NCBI GenBank assembly: GCA_025353765.1
Contig: JANXOD010000015.1
Coordinates: 124,001 to 188,000 of the forward strand
DNA length: 64,000 nt
Direction: 5' to 3'
Source: Sphingobacteriales bacterium
Lineage (GTDB): Bacteria > Bacteroidota > Bacteroidia > Sphingobacteriales > Sphingobacteriaceae
Below the pieces are notes generated by a model, which had not been told where the DNA came from, ran no database searches, and saw only the letters and a list, made by a program, of their open reading frames with translations. A program made the position numbers and the translations under genes. Positions within the stretch are counted from its first letter, which is position 1. Each line of letters opens with the position of its first letter. This document shows positions 51,462 through 60,800 of the stretch, piece by piece.

Positions 51462-53381
51462 AATATTACACTTCCAGATGGCTCCGTTCGTGCATACGAA
51501 AAAGGAACTTCAGCACATCAAATTGCTTTGTCTATTTCTGAGGGTTTAGCCCGAAATGTTTTAGCAGCCCAGGTAAACGGCCAGGTTTGGGATGCAAGCC
51601 GTCCAATTGAAACAGATGCCAGTGTTAAATTATTAACCTGGAATGATCTTGATGGAAAAGCCACATTCTGGCATTCATCAGCGCATTTAATGGCCGAAGC
51701 TCTGGAAGCATTATATCCGGGAACAAAATTTGGAATCGGCCCCGCTATTGAAACAGGTTTTTATTACGATGTAGATTTTGGCGATCGCGAATTTTCTTCG
51801 GATGATTTTAAAAAGATTGAAGATAAGATATTAGAATTGGCTAAAATCAAAGCCGAATTTTCCAGAAAATCAGTTTCAAAAGCAGATGCAATAAAATACT
51901 TTACTGAAAAAGATGATGAGTATAAACTGGATCTGATCAAAGATATGGAAGATGGTTCTATCACTTTTTATACTCAGGGAAATTTTACTGATTTATGTCG
52001 CGGCCCACATGTTCCGAACACCGGATTTATAAAAGCAGTTAAATTAATGAATGTTGCCGGTGCTTACTGGCGTGGAGATGAAACAAGGAAACAATTAACC
52101 CGAATTTATGGCGTAACCTTTCCGAAGCAAAGCGAATTGACAGATTATCTTCACATGATTGAAGAAGCTAAAAAACGTGATCATCGTAAGCTTGGAAAAG
52201 AATTAGAGCTTTTCGCTTTTTCAGAAAAGGTAGGAATGGGACTTCCATTATGGTTGCCAAAAGGTACCGCTTTACGTGAAAAATTAGTCAACTTCTTGCA
52301 AAAAGCTCAGGTTAAATCAGGTTATGAACAAGTAATAACTCCGCATATCGGACATAAAAACCTGTACATTACTTCAGGACATTATGAAAAATACGGAGCA
52401 GATTCTTTCCAACCGATAAAAACTCCGCAAGAAGGAGAGGAGTTCTTTTTAAAACCAATGAATTGCCCCCATCATTGCGAAATTTATAAAACTAAACCAC
52501 GCTCTTATAAGGATCTCCCGGTTCGTTATGCGGAATTTGGAACGGTTTATCGATATGAACAAAGTGGCGAATTGCATGGTTTAACCCGTGTGCGTGGCTT
52601 TACTCAGGATGATGCACACTTATTTTGTCGCCCAGATCAGGTTAAAGAAGAGTTTAAAAAGGTAATTGATCTTGTACTTTATGTTTTTAAAGCCTTAGGT
52701 TTTAATGATTATACTGCACAAATATCCTTACGAGATCCTCAAAATAAAGCAAAATACATTGGTTCTGATGAAACCTGGGCTTTAGCAGAATCAGCAATTA
52801 TTGAGGCTGCTGAGGAAATGGGATTAAAAACAGTTATTGAATTAGGTGAAGCGGCATTTTATGGCCCTAAACTTGATTTTATGGTGAAAGATGCGCTTGG
52901 TCGTAAATGGCAGTTGGGCACTGTGCAGGTTGATTATAATTTGCCTGAGCGTTTTGAACTGGAATACACAGGGAGTGATAATTTAAAACACCGTCCTGTA
53001 ATGATCCATCGGGCACCTTTTGGATCATTAGAAAGATTTGTTGCCGTATTGATAGAACATTGTGCCGGTGAATTTCCTTTATGGTTAACACCAGAGCAAT
53101 TTATCATACTTCCCATATCCGAAAAATATGAGGATTATGCAAAAAAAGTTTTAGAATCGCTTAATAATTCCGATATTCGCGGCTTGATTGACTCTAGGGA
53201 TGAGAAGATCGGACGCAAAATTCGTGATGCTGAAGTTAAGAAAATCCCTTATATGCTTATAATAGGCGAGAAGGAAATGAATGATGGTATGGTTTCTGTA
53301 AGAAAACATGGACAGGGAGATTTAGGAAGCATGACTATAGAGGAGTTTAATAGTCAATTAGTTAACGAAATTAAAATTTAA
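51456..53381 (+). CDS. thrS: Threonyl-tRNA synthetase
   Basis: ThrRS charges tRNA-Thr. The 641-residue chain has an N-terminal TGS domain (1-60), the editing domain (about 65-230) with [11 protein letters not shown] and [12 protein letters not shown], and the class II catalytic core with [17 protein letters not shown] (zinc cysteine) and motif 2 [13 protein letters not shown]. The anticodon-binding domain fills the C-terminus (about 540-641). The ATG at 51456 lies inside the second leader hairpin. It begins the thrS-infC-rpmI-rplT operon. Confidence 0.98.
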   Translation: MINITLPDGSVRAYEKGTSAHQIALSISEGLARNVLAAQVNGQVWDASRPIETDASVKLLTWNDLDGKATFWHSSAHLMAEALEALYPGTKFGIGPAIETGFYYDVDFGDREFSSDDFKKIEDKILELAKIKAEFSRKSVSKADAIKYFTEKDDEYKLDLIKDMEDGSITFYTQGNFTDLCRGPHVPNTGFIKAVKLMNVAGAYWRGDETRKQLTRIYGVTFPKQSELTDYLHMIEEAKKRDHRKLGKELELFAFSEKVGMGLPLWLPKGTALREKLVNFLQKAQVKSGYEQVITPHIGHKNLYITSGHYEKYGADSFQPIKTPQEGEEFFLKPMNCPHHCEIYKTKPRSYKDLPVRYAEFGTVYRYEQSGELHGLTRVRGFTQDDAHLFCRPDQVKEEFKKVIDLVLYVFKALGFNDYTAQISLRDPQNKAKYIGSDETWALAESAIIEAAEEMGLKTVIELGEAAFYGPKLDFMVKDALGRKWQLGTVQVDYNLPERFELEYTGSDNLKHRPVMIHRAPFGSLERFVAVLIEHCAGEFPLWLTPEQFIILPISEKYEDYAKKVLESLNNSDIRGLIDSRDEKIGRKIRDAEVKKIPYMLIIGEKEMNDGMVSVRKHGQGDLGSMTIEEFNSQLVNEIKI

Positions 53382-53391
53382 TAAAAATAAT

Positions 53392-53964
53392 TTGGCATTA
53401 GGAAGACCAGGCTTTAACAGAGGACCACGACCTCCGTTTAAAAAGAAAGAAGCAGAACATAAGATCAATGAATTGATCAGAGCGGTTGAAGTCCGCCTTA
53501 CTGGTGATAACGTGGAAACTGGCATATATCCTATCAGGGAAGCATTAGCTCTTGCCATTGAACAGGATCTTGATCTGGTTGAAATATCTCCCAATGCAGT
53601 TCCGCCCGTTTGTAAAATTGTTGATTACAACAAATTTATATACGAGCAGAAAAAGAAGATGAAGGAAATTAAGTCCAATGCAAAACAAACGGTTATTAAA
53701 GAAATTCGTTTTGGACCTAATACCAATGATCATGATTTTCAATTTAAATTGAAGCATGCTATAGGTTTTCTTGAATCTGGCGAAAAGGTTAGAGCATACG
53801 TTCACTTTAAGGGCCGTGCGATAGTTTACAAAGAGCAGGGAGAAATTTTATTATTGAAATTTGCTCAGGCTTTAGAAGAAGTAGGCAAGGTTGAGCAGCT
53901 ACCAAAATTAGAAGGTAAACGGATGTTTTTGGTGGTAGCACCTAAAAATGCAGGAAAAAAATAG
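53392..53964 (+). CDS. infC: Translation initiation factor IF-3
   Basis: IF-3 checks start-codon pairing and keeps subunits apart. The N-domain contains [17 protein letters not shown] and the C-domain [21 protein letters not shown]. The start is TTG at 53392 ([14 protein letters not shown] follows), 11 bases after the thrS stop. No ATG alternative exists upstream in frame. A non-AUG start is a known route for IF-3 autoregulation in other bacteria, where AUU is used. Length (190) fits. A dispersed repeat separates it from rpmI. Confidence 0.95.
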   Translation: MALGRPGFNRGPRPPFKKKEAEHKINELIRAVEVRLTGDNVETGIYPIREALALAIEQDLDLVEISPNAVPPVCKIVDYNKFIYEQKKKMKEIKSNAKQTVIKEIRFGPNTNDHDFQFKLKHAIGFLESGEKVRAYVHFKGRAIVYKEQGEILLLKFAQALEEVGKVEQLPKLEGKRMFLVVAPKNAGKK

Positions 53965-53981
53965 TTTTTTGAATGTGCTAA

Positions 53982-54012
53982 TTTGTCCTTCGACTCCGCT
54001 CAGGATGACAAA
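53982..54012. repeat. 31-bp dispersed palindromic repeat, copy 2
   Basis: Identical to 38745-38775 except T to C in the core (CGACTCCGC against CGACTTCGC). It sits between infC and rpmI inside the operon, so it does not seem to be an effective full terminator here, unless partial. It could modulate mRNA stability between the two genes. Confidence 0.85.
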
Positions 54013-54065
54013 AGCAAAAAAGACTAAATAAAAAACAAATAAACAAACAACAAATAATAATAGTT

Positions 54066-54266
54066 ATGCCAAAAATGAAAACGTGTTCCAGTGCTAAAAA
54101 GCGTTTTAAGCTTACTGGAACAGGTAAGATCGCCAGAAAGAACGCATACAAAAGTCACATCTTAACCAAGATGAGTAACAAACGTAAGCGTGGCTTAGGC
54201 CAAACCAGTTTAGTATCTGATGCTGACATGGGCAACGTTAAACGTATGCTTTGCATCGGAAAATAA
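54066..54266 (+). CDS. rpmI: 50S ribosomal protein L35
   Basis: A 66-residue basic ribosomal protein. The N-terminal [20 protein letters not shown] and later [14 protein letters not shown] are characteristic of L35. It sits in the conserved infC-rpmI-rplT cluster. The spacer to rplT is 77 bp and has a possible hairpin. Confidence 0.97.
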   Translation: MPKMKTCSSAKKRFKLTGTGKIARKNAYKSHILTKMSNKRKRGLGQTSLVSDADMGNVKRMLCIGK

Positions 54267-54293
54267 TCAACAAATTAATTTAACCAGGTATCA

Positions 54294-54328
54294 GGTTATA
54301 AGTTTCCGCAAAAGGAACACCGCTTACC
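54294..54328 (+). promoter_or_regulatory. Candidate structured element between rpmI and rplT
   Basis: An inner stem TTCC (54304-54307) with GGAA (54314-54317) is enclosed by an outer pairing of GGT/AAG with CTT/ACC (54294-54302 with 54323-54328). It ends 15 bases before the rplT ATG at 54344. L20 represses its own operon in other bacteria by binding mRNA that mimics 23S rRNA; whether this is such a site is speculative, and the stems are short. Confidence 0.25.
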
Positions 54329-54343
54329 AAAAAACAAAACAAC

Positions 54344-54688
54344 ATGCCACGTTCGGTTAACGCAGTAGCGTCAAGAAGAAGAAGAAAAAAGATCTTAGAT
54401 TTAGCCAAAGGCTATTGGGGATCAAGAAGTAAGGTTTATACCGTTGCTAAAAACACAGTTGAAAAAGGTTTGCAATATGCTTACCGTGATCGTAAAGCAA
54501 AGAAAAGAGAATTCAGAGCATTATGGATCCAACGTATTAACGCAGGAGCACGCCAGCAAGGATTATCATACTCACAGTTAATGGGTAAGTTAAACGCAAA
54601 AGAAATCGGGTTAAACCGTAAAGTTTTAGCTGATTTAGCCATGAATAATCCGGATGCTTTTAAAGCAGTAGTTGATATGGTTAAGTAA
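54344..54688 (+). CDS. rplT: 50S ribosomal protein L20
   Basis: L20 is an early 50S assembly protein that also controls its own operon in several bacteria. The 114-residue protein shows the basic N-terminal extension ([25 protein letters not shown]) and the globular [17 protein letters not shown] region typical of L20. It is the last gene of the operon and is followed by a strong terminator. Confidence 0.98.
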   Translation: MPRSVNAVASRRRRKKILDLAKGYWGSRSKVYTVAKNTVEKGLQYAYRDRKAKKREFRALWIQRINAGARQQGLSYSQLMGKLNAKEIGLNRKVLADLAMNNPDAFKAVVDMVK

Positions 54689-54710
54689 AACCAATTATAG
54701 ATATATAGAA

Positions 54711-54737
54711 GGGAATCAGTTTTGATTCCCTTTTTTT
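54711..54737 (+). terminator. Terminator of the thrS-infC-rpmI-rplT operon
   Basis: A perfect 8-bp stem GGGAATCA/TGATTCCC (54711-54718 with 54723-54730) with a 4-nt loop is followed by seven Ts. This is a canonical rho-independent terminator just after rplT. Confidence 0.92.
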
Positions 54738-54806
54738 ATGGCTTTTATTTTCCCTGAACTAATTTAACGAATAGGATGTTAATCAAAATAATATATATTT
54801 AAACTT

Positions 54807-55721
54807 ATGGATTTCGGCCGTGTTGCACCAGAACTTATACCACAGGTAGATTTTACCTTACCACCTGATACATCCCTAACTAAAGCAACGTTTAAAAAGA
54901 CGAAAAAAGTTGAAAAATTTGAGATTTATGTGGGATGTGCAAAATGGGGTAGGAAAGAATGGGTGGGAATGATCTATCCTGAAAAGACAAAAGAGGCCAA
55001 CTTTTTGGATGAATATGTGAAACATTTTAATAGTATTGAACTTAATGCTCTATTCTATAAAATGCCAACTGTAGATCAGGTAGTGAAATGGCGGGAAAAA
55101 GCAGAGAAAGAGCGGCCTGATTTTAAATTTTGCCCCAAATTTACGCAAAGTATAAGCCATATTAAACGCCTGCAAAATGCGGAAGAACTGACTACAATTT
55201 ATCTGGAAAGCATCTCTAACTTTGGAAAATACTTGGGTCCTTCTTTTCTTCAATTGAGTGATAGTTTCGAGCCTAAGAACTTTAATATATTGCAATCCTA
55301 TCTGGAGAATTTGCCCAAAGATTTTGATGTTTTTGTTGAATTACGGCATAAGGATTGGTTTGCTGATGAAGCCAGGAAAGATGTATTCCAAATGCTTGCT
55401 AAGCTTAATAAGGGAGCTGTGATAACTGATGCAACCGGACGTAGAGATTGTGTACATATGGAATTACCAACGCCTCATGCATTTATTCGTTTTGTTGGTA
55501 ACGGACTTCATCAAACAGATTATAGTCGTATTGATGAATGGATAACGCGTTTAGCTAGATGGGAAAAGGAGGGTCTACAATCTTTATATTTCTTCCTGCA
55601 TCAGCATGATGAAAAAGATACTCCTGTTTTGGCTGATTATACCATAAAACGAATGAATGAGCTTTTAGGAACTTCATTGCAACTGCCCAAATTTCTGGAA
55701 AAGCTACAGACTTTATTCTGA
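54807..55721 (+). CDS. DUF72 domain protein
   Basis: A TIM-barrel-like DUF72 (YecE-type) protein of 304 residues. The opening IYVGCAKWGRKEWVGMIYP and later FNSIELNALFYKMP, KFCPKFTQSISH and FVELRHKDWFAD are hallmark segments. The family is widespread but its reaction is unproven. It is monocistronic, between the ribosomal operon terminator and a small hypothetical gene. Confidence 0.9.
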   Translation: MDFGRVAPELIPQVDFTLPPDTSLTKATFKKTKKVEKFEIYVGCAKWGRKEWVGMIYPEKTKEANFLDEYVKHFNSIELNALFYKMPTVDQVVKWREKAEKERPDFKFCPKFTQSISHIKRLQNAEELTTIYLESISNFGKYLGPSFLQLSDSFEPKNFNILQSYLENLPKDFDVFVELRHKDWFADEARKDVFQMLAKLNKGAVITDATGRRDCVHMELPTPHAFIRFVGNGLHQTDYSRIDEWITRLARWEKEGLQSLYFFLHQHDEKDTPVLADYTIKRMNELLGTSLQLPKFLEKLQTLF

Positions 55722-55790
55722 ATCTGCATATATTTATAATTAAATCTTATGGATATCACATATCTTTTACATCTATAACTAAACTTTATT

Positions 55791-56255
55791 ATGAGGAATC
55801 ACAAAAACATCATTTGTATTTCTATTATATTTTTTTCTTTGTTAGCAGGGAACGCTATGAGTAAAGCAGTATCTAAAATTAATAAACCCCAATCGGCAAT
55901 AGGTAAATTAAAAATAAACGAAAAAATAACAATTACAGTTAATTCTTTTACTCATACAGTATTGTTATTAAAAAGAATTTTAGTTATCCAAAGAACGAAA
56001 CAAGGCTTTATTGCTACTTATAATGATGGAACTATTTCTTCCACTAAACTTATGGATGCATATCTTCTTAATAAATTTAAAGAGTTTGAAAAGCAATTAA
56101 ACTTCACAGAAGATATTACAAAAGCATTTAGTTGTACAAAAACTTCAGAATATTTATTCGCATCAAGATACAAAAACTTTAAAAGTAGAGATACTCAATG
56201 TAAATTTGAGGCTTTTGAAGAGCTAATTCAGAGTTTATATACTAAGAAGATTTAA
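55791..56255 (+). CDS. Hypothetical exported protein
   Basis: No family is recognised. The N-terminus is a signal peptide (IICISIIFFSLLAGNAMSKA). The mature part (about 130 residues) is basic with lysine-rich helices and strands, for example TVNSFTHTVLLLKRILVIQRT and KFKEFEKQLNFTEDITKAF. Two cysteines occur (FSCTKT, DTQCKFE). Low-complexity lysine content and isolation may indicate a recently acquired or fast-evolving gene. Confidence 0.55.
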   Translation: MRNHKNIICISIIFFSLLAGNAMSKAVSKINKPQSAIGKLKINEKITITVNSFTHTVLLLKRILVIQRTKQGFIATYNDGTISSTKLMDAYLLNKFKEFEKQLNFTEDITKAFSCTKTSEYLFASRYKNFKSRDTQCKFEAFEELIQSLYTKKI

Positions 56256-56302
56256 CTAACATTTTATAGACATCTTTAAATGTAAAGGAGTTATATAAAA
56301 CA

Positions 56303-56327
56303 AAAAGCCTCGCATAACGAAGCTTTT
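56303..56327. terminator. Convergent hairpin between the hypothetical gene and sucC
   Basis: AAAAGC and TCG (56303-56312) pair with CGA and GCTTTT (56318-56327) around CATAA, with one unpaired base on each side. Lying between convergent genes and flanked by A/T runs, it can act as a weak bidirectional terminator. Confidence 0.55.
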
Positions 56328-56372
56328 CAAAATATTTTCTGCAATTAAAGTTATCTATTGTTGACCACTATA

Positions 56373-57566
56373 TCATTTTTCTAGTACCTGGGTAACCAAA
56401 GCTGCTGCTTCTTTTAATAAAATGGCTGAGTAGACTTTTAACCCTGATTCATCAATCAGTTTTTTGGCTTCAACTGCATTTGTTCCCTGTAAACGAACAA
56501 TAATTGGAACCGGAATATTACCAATTTCTTTATAGGCATCAATTACACCCTGAGCCACACGATCACAACGTACGATACCACCAAAAATATTAATCAGGAT
56601 GGCTTTTACATTTGGATCAGATAAAATGATGTTAAAACCAGCTTTTACCGTTTCTGCATTGGCTGTACCACCAACATCTAAAAAATTAGCGGGCTCGCCA
56701 CCGGCAATTTTAATAATATCCATGGTTGCCATAGCTAAACCTGCACCGTTAACCATACAACCCACATTTCCATCCAATTTAACATAGTTTAGGTTAGATT
56801 TACTGGCTTCAACTTCCGTTGGATCTTCTTCACTCGTATCACGCATGGCTGCATAATCTGGATGGCGGAATAAACCATTATCATCCAGGTTTACTTTGGC
56901 ATCTACAGCCATTATTTTATTATCAGACGTTTTTAATACCGGATTAATCTCAAACATAGAAGAATCTGTATTTTCATACGCTTTGTATAAAGCAGCAATA
57001 AACTTCGTCATATCTTTAAAAGCATCACCGCTAAGGCCTAAATTAAAGGCAATTTTACGAGCCTGAAAAGCCTGTAAACCAACTTTCGGATCAATTTCCT
57101 CTTTAAAAATTAAATGCGGAGTATGTTCAGCAACTTCTTCAATATCCATCCCGCCTTCGGTAGAATACATCACAATATTGCGCCCTTTGGCACGATCAAG
57201 CAAAACACTTACATAAAATTCTTTGGTTTCGCTTTCGCCCGGATAATATACATCCTGAGCTACTAAAACTTTGTTTACTTTTTTACCTTCCGGACCGGTT
57301 TGCGGAGTAATTAGTTGCATTCCAATGATCTGCTCTGATTTTTCTCTAACCTCATCCAGGTTTTTAGCCAGTTTAACACCGCCACCTTTACCACGGCCGC
57401 CGGCATGTATTTGAGCTTTAATAACTACCCAGTCAGAATTATATTCTTGTTTTAACTTTTTAGCAGCCTCAACAGCCTGCTCAGGAGTATCTGCAACAAT
57501 ACCTTCCTGAACGCGTACGCCAAAACTTTTTAAGATTGCCTTGCCCTGATATTCGTGAATATTCAT
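56373..57566 (-). CDS. sucC: Succinyl-CoA synthetase (ADP-forming) beta subunit
   Basis: SucC with SucD makes ATP or GTP from succinyl-CoA in the citric acid cycle. The 397-residue chain has an N-terminal ATP-grasp (about 1-235) with [19 protein letters not shown] and FEINPVLKT, and a CoA-ligase-like C-terminus with [30 protein letters not shown], quoted here as [10 protein letters not shown] and NFLDVGG. The beta subunit is ADP- or GDP-specific by residues I cannot judge. sucD is not adjacent, so the operon is split. Confidence 0.97.
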   Translation of the reverse strand: MNIHEYQGKAILKSFGVRVQEGIVADTPEQAVEAAKKLKQEYNSDWVVIKAQIHAGGRGKGGGVKLAKNLDEVREKSEQIIGMQLITPQTGPEGKKVNKVLVAQDVYYPGESETKEFYVSVLLDRAKGRNIVMYSTEGGMDIEEVAEHTPHLIFKEEIDPKVGLQAFQARKIAFNLGLSGDAFKDMTKFIAALYKAYENTDSSMFEINPVLKTSDNKIMAVDAKVNLDDNGLFRHPDYAAMRDTSEEDPTEVEASKSNLNYVKLDGNVGCMVNGAGLAMATMDIIKIAGGEPANFLDVGGTANAETVKAGFNIILSDPNVKAILINIFGGIVRCDRVAQGVIDAYKEIGNIPVPIIVRLQGTNAVEAKKLIDESGLKVYSAILLKEAAALVTQVLEK

Positions 57567-57732
57567 TTATTTGTGATTTGCTGTAAAACTACCATTTTGC
57601 TTTAATTGTAAGAAAATTATATTATTAAAGTTTGATAATTGATGTTGCAAGGAATAAACAAACCTGACTCATAAATTTGAAATTAGGGATATAGCTTTAT
57701 AATAAGTGGTATACGCATTAAGTCAAAATCTG

Positions 57733-57740
57733 TATCTTCG
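57733..57740 (+). promoter_or_regulatory. Candidate -7 element of lolD
   Basis: TATCTTCG is one base from the Bacteroidota consensus TAnnTTTG. It ends five bases before the lolD ATG at 57746, suggesting a leaderless or near-leaderless transcript. Confidence 0.4.
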
Positions 57741-57745
57741 CAGCC

Positions 57746-58402
57746 ATGCTTGAGGCTAAAGGAATAAAGAAATCTTACGGAAAACTTCAAATTTTAAAAG
57801 GTGTAGATCTGCTGATAAACAAAGGAGAGATTATCACCATTGTTGGTGCATCAGGAGCAGGTAAAAGCACTTTATTGCATATTATAGGCACGTTAGATCA
57901 GCCGGATGAAGGAACTGTTTTTATTAATGGGATTGCAATAAACTCACTTTCGCCAAAAAAATTAAGCGCCTTCAGAAATCAGCATATTGGTTTTATTTTT
58001 CAGTTTCATCATTTACTGCCAGAATTTACTGCCATAGAAAATATTTGTATTCCTGCTTATATCGCTAAAAAAACTAAAAAGGAAACGGAGTATAGAGCAA
58101 AAGAATTGTTAGAACTTTTAGGTTTAGAACAACGTGAAAATCATAAACCAAATGAGTTATCTGGTGGAGAGCAGCAACGAGTGGCTGTTGCACGGGCTAT
58201 GATCAATAATCCTTCTATCATTTTGGCTGATGAACCATCCGGGAATTTAGATTCACATAATGCAGAAAGCCTTCATCGCTTATTTGTGGATCTTCGAGAC
58301 CGTTTAAATCAAACCTTTGTAATCGTTACTCATAATGAGAATCTGGCAAACATGGCGAATCGGAAAGTGATGATGAAAGATGGTCAGATTATTCAGCAAT
58401 AA
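57746..58402 (+). CDS. lolD: Lipoprotein-export ABC ATPase LolD
   Basis: LolD hydrolyses ATP for LolC/E-type permeases that detach lipoproteins from the inner membrane. Walker [10 protein letters not shown] (residues 37-45), signature [14 protein letters not shown] and Walker [12 protein letters not shown] are intact. The [13 protein letters not shown]-loop matches LolD/MacB ATPases. The permease gene at 41966 is 15 kb away. It leads a tight three-gene run with a pre-ATP-grasp-like protein and a HAD-like protein. Confidence 0.93.
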   Translation: MLEAKGIKKSYGKLQILKGVDLLINKGEIITIVGASGAGKSTLLHIIGTLDQPDEGTVFINGIAINSLSPKKLSAFRNQHIGFIFQFHHLLPEFTAIENICIPAYIAKKTKKETEYRAKELLELLGLEQRENHKPNELSGGEQQRVAVARAMINNPSIILADEPSGNLDSHNAESLHRLFVDLRDRLNQTFVIVTHNENLANMANRKVMMKDGQIIQQ

Positions 58403-58407
58403 ATGCG

Positions 58408-58911
58408 ATGACTGTTTTAATTACCGCTGCTTCCCACGCAGAAGCCTATCGTTTAGAGCGTTTACTTCAATCAACACATGTTGTTTTTGCTGATTATCAT
58501 CATCTTCCCAATTTTAGTTTTTCATCACGGCAGTTTATCAATATCCCGAAAGGAGATTCTAACACTTATGCTCATGAAGTTCTAAAGGTTTGTTTGGATT
58601 TAGAAATTGATAAAATTTATCCGCTTTACAGCGATGAAATTCTGGCCCTTGCCGGATCGCAGCAATTATTTAATGAATATGGAATTGAAGTGATTATTCC
58701 TTCCTTAAACTGGCTTAAAAGGAATCCATTTAAGAAAACTACTTACAGTAAAAACCTGGTTATATTAGAAAAAGGAAATATCACTGTCGGAGATTTACCT
58801 AAAAATGCAACATTGCCTGAATTGTTAGCTACCGGAATATTTACTTGGGATATGCATCATAATACAGTTATTTATAATTTATACACCGTTACCCATGCTA
58901 ACCTACGCTAA
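58408..58911 (+). CDS. Orphan pre-ATP-grasp-like protein
   Basis: A 167-residue protein that begins MTVLITAASHAEAYRLERLL, like the Rossmann-type pre-ATP-grasp domain of carbamoyl-phosphate-synthase-like enzymes. LEIDKIYPLYSDEILALAG and YGIEVIIPS extend this likeness. The ATP-grasp catalytic domain that normally follows is missing. It starts 6 bases after lolD and overlaps the HAD-like gene by 17 bases. It may be a binding-only subunit, or a partner that supplies the ATP-grasp domain may be encoded elsewhere. Function unknown. Confidence 0.6.
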   Translation: MTVLITAASHAEAYRLERLLQSTHVVFADYHHLPNFSFSSRQFINIPKGDSNTYAHEVLKVCLDLEIDKIYPLYSDEILALAGSQQLFNEYGIEVIIPSLNWLKRNPFKKTTYSKNLVILEKGNITVGDLPKNATLPELLATGIFTWDMHHNTVIYNLYTVTHANLR

Positions 58912-59509
58912 TCTTGATTCTCGTAAAAAGGCTTTTATTTTTGAATTGGATAATGTTATTTATCCAGAACGAGATTACTTGCTACAGGTTTATTATTTGT
59001 TTGCCAATTTTATAGAATACACAGAAACAGTTCCTGCTTCTACTGATTTGATTAGCTTTCTTAAAAAAGCGTATGAACATCGTGGAGCTGATAAAATTTT
59101 CGATCATGTAAAAGAGGCTTTCGGATTGGATGAAAAGTATCGTGAAAACTTCGAAAAATTACATTATATGTCCGTATTACCCTTAAAACTTTTAATGTTT
59201 GATAAGATTTTAGCCTTACTACAGGAAATTGTTGTTGACCGCAAACAATTGTTTTTAATAACGAATGGGAATCCTCTTATCCAACTCAATAAAATAAGAC
59301 AATTAGAATGGAATGGTCTGGATAAATATATGACCATTTATTTTGCCAATGAACTGGCTCCAAAACCAGAAACCAATGTATTAGAGTATGTATTAAACAA
59401 ACACAAACTAAACCGCAAAGATGTATTAATTGTGGGATGCAATATTGTTGATAAGGAATTTGCCAGCTCGGCCGGAGTAGATTTTTTAGAAACAGAAGAA
59501 TTTTTATAA
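58895..59509 (+). CDS. HAD-like protein with substituted catalytic residues
   Basis: A HAD-superfamily fold of 204 residues. Motif I reads FIFELDNVIYP: the nucleophile position is Glu instead of Asp (the second Asp is kept). Motif II is LITNGN, motif III the lysine in APKPETN, and motif IV GCNIVDK has Cys where the first Asp is expected. Two losses suggest a non-catalytic or repurposed protein. It overlaps the pre-ATP-grasp-like gene, so they probably work together. The fold assignment is good; activity is doubtful. Confidence 0.72.
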   Translation: MLTYANLDSRKKAFIFELDNVIYPERDYLLQVYYLFANFIEYTETVPASTDLISFLKKAYEHRGADKIFDHVKEAFGLDEKYRENFEKLHYMSVLPLKLLMFDKILALLQEIVVDRKQLFLITNGNPLIQLNKIRQLEWNGLDKYMTIYFANELAPKPETNVLEYVLNKHKLNRKDVLIVGCNIVDKEFASSAGVDFLETEEFL

Positions 59510-59643
59510 ATTATTGGGATTCAGCATATTTTAAAATAAATAATATTTTTTAATTTTTATCACAGGATTTTGATTTAGTTTTAAAGGTTTATGGTGAGAA
59601 CGGAGCACTAATCATTCTAACTAAATCAATATAAAAAATTAAA

Positions 59644-60573
59644 ATGAAAATAGTAATTACCGGAGCTGATGAATTTGTAGGAGCATCTTTCTGTCGTTAT
59701 TTTGAAGCTTTAGATCATGAAATAATTGCCCTTGGTGAAAAACAAAATCCGCATCCAATTATAGAGGGTTATGCCGGGTATATTAAGGTTAACATTTTAG
59801 AACCCATCCAGGTTTTTGATGCAGATATTTGCATACATGCTGCGGGTTTAATTTCTGTTACAGATAATTATAAAAGCTTGATATTAAGTAATGTAGAAGG
59901 AACTTTAAATGTAGTAGAAGCCGCTAAAAACTGCAAGTACATCATTCATATATCTTCATCATCTGTATATGAATTCACTAATACACCCGCTAAAGAATCG
60001 GATGCATCTATTGATGCCAATCTGAGCAATTATGGCGAAACCAAACTTTTGGCGGAGGAAATAATAAACTTTGAAATCCCTGTCAATCAGAAACGTCTTA
60101 TTTTAAGGCCAAGGGCAATATATGGTAACGACAATCAAATAGCTATATCAGGATTTTTGAATTTTGTATATAAAGCGATCTTTTTCTGTCCTATAAAAAA
60201 GCGTGTTATTACTTCATTAACCCATGTTGATAATATAGCTGACGCCATTAAATTATTTTTAGAACAAGTGGATGCACCTGAATTGCAGATATTTAATATT
60301 ACGGATGATCGACCATACTATTTAAGAAAATTAATGATTAATATTCTTTCTGAGGTGACACAGAAAAGGTTAAAAGTAATTCAACTGCCTGTAGTTAGCT
60401 TCAAATTGCTGTCAATTTTGAATACTAAACTAAATCAGTTTAAAAAACTAAATCCGCTTATAGTTAATTCTTTGCAAATAAATTCTATTTTGGATATTAG
60501 TAAAATTAAACAGGAATTGAACTACAAACCTTCCCGATATTTTTACAATTTTTTATCTGAAAAGAGTTATTAA
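59644..60573 (+). CDS. NAD(P)-dependent SDR epimerase/dehydratase
   Basis: An extended SDR of 309 residues. The nucleotide-binding start is MKIVITGADEFVGASF, with the glycine motif in the form TGADEFVG. HISSSSVYEF supplies the catalytic serine region and SNYGETKLLAEE contains the YxxxK pair. A substrate lobe fills the rest. The precise sugar or steroid-like substrate is unknown. No sugar-nucleotide cluster surrounds it. Confidence 0.86.
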   Translation: MKIVITGADEFVGASFCRYFEALDHEIIALGEKQNPHPIIEGYAGYIKVNILEPIQVFDADICIHAAGLISVTDNYKSLILSNVEGTLNVVEAAKNCKYIIHISSSSVYEFTNTPAKESDASIDANLSNYGETKLLAEEIINFEIPVNQKRLILRPRAIYGNDNQIAISGFLNFVYKAIFFCPIKKRVITSLTHVDNIADAIKLFLEQVDAPELQIFNITDDRPYYLRKLMINILSEVTQKRLKVIQLPVVSFKLLSILNTKLNQFKKLNPLIVNSLQINSILDISKIKQELNYKPSRYFYNFLSEKSY

Positions 60574-60800
60574 ATTCTAATAAAATATTGAACCTATTTT
60601 TTCTTTTTTTACATAAAATCTCCTTAGTAAAAAAGTAATTGGTTCCTTCTTATCCTAATTAAAAAGCTATTAGGATACTTAAATCGCAGCTCTTGCGTTT
60701 TTTGTGTAACTAAAATATTATAAATAAGTATACACCCTCCAATATAAAAGCAAACTATTCTGCAATTACTGAGTTATACTAATTAAGAAACTAAAGAATT

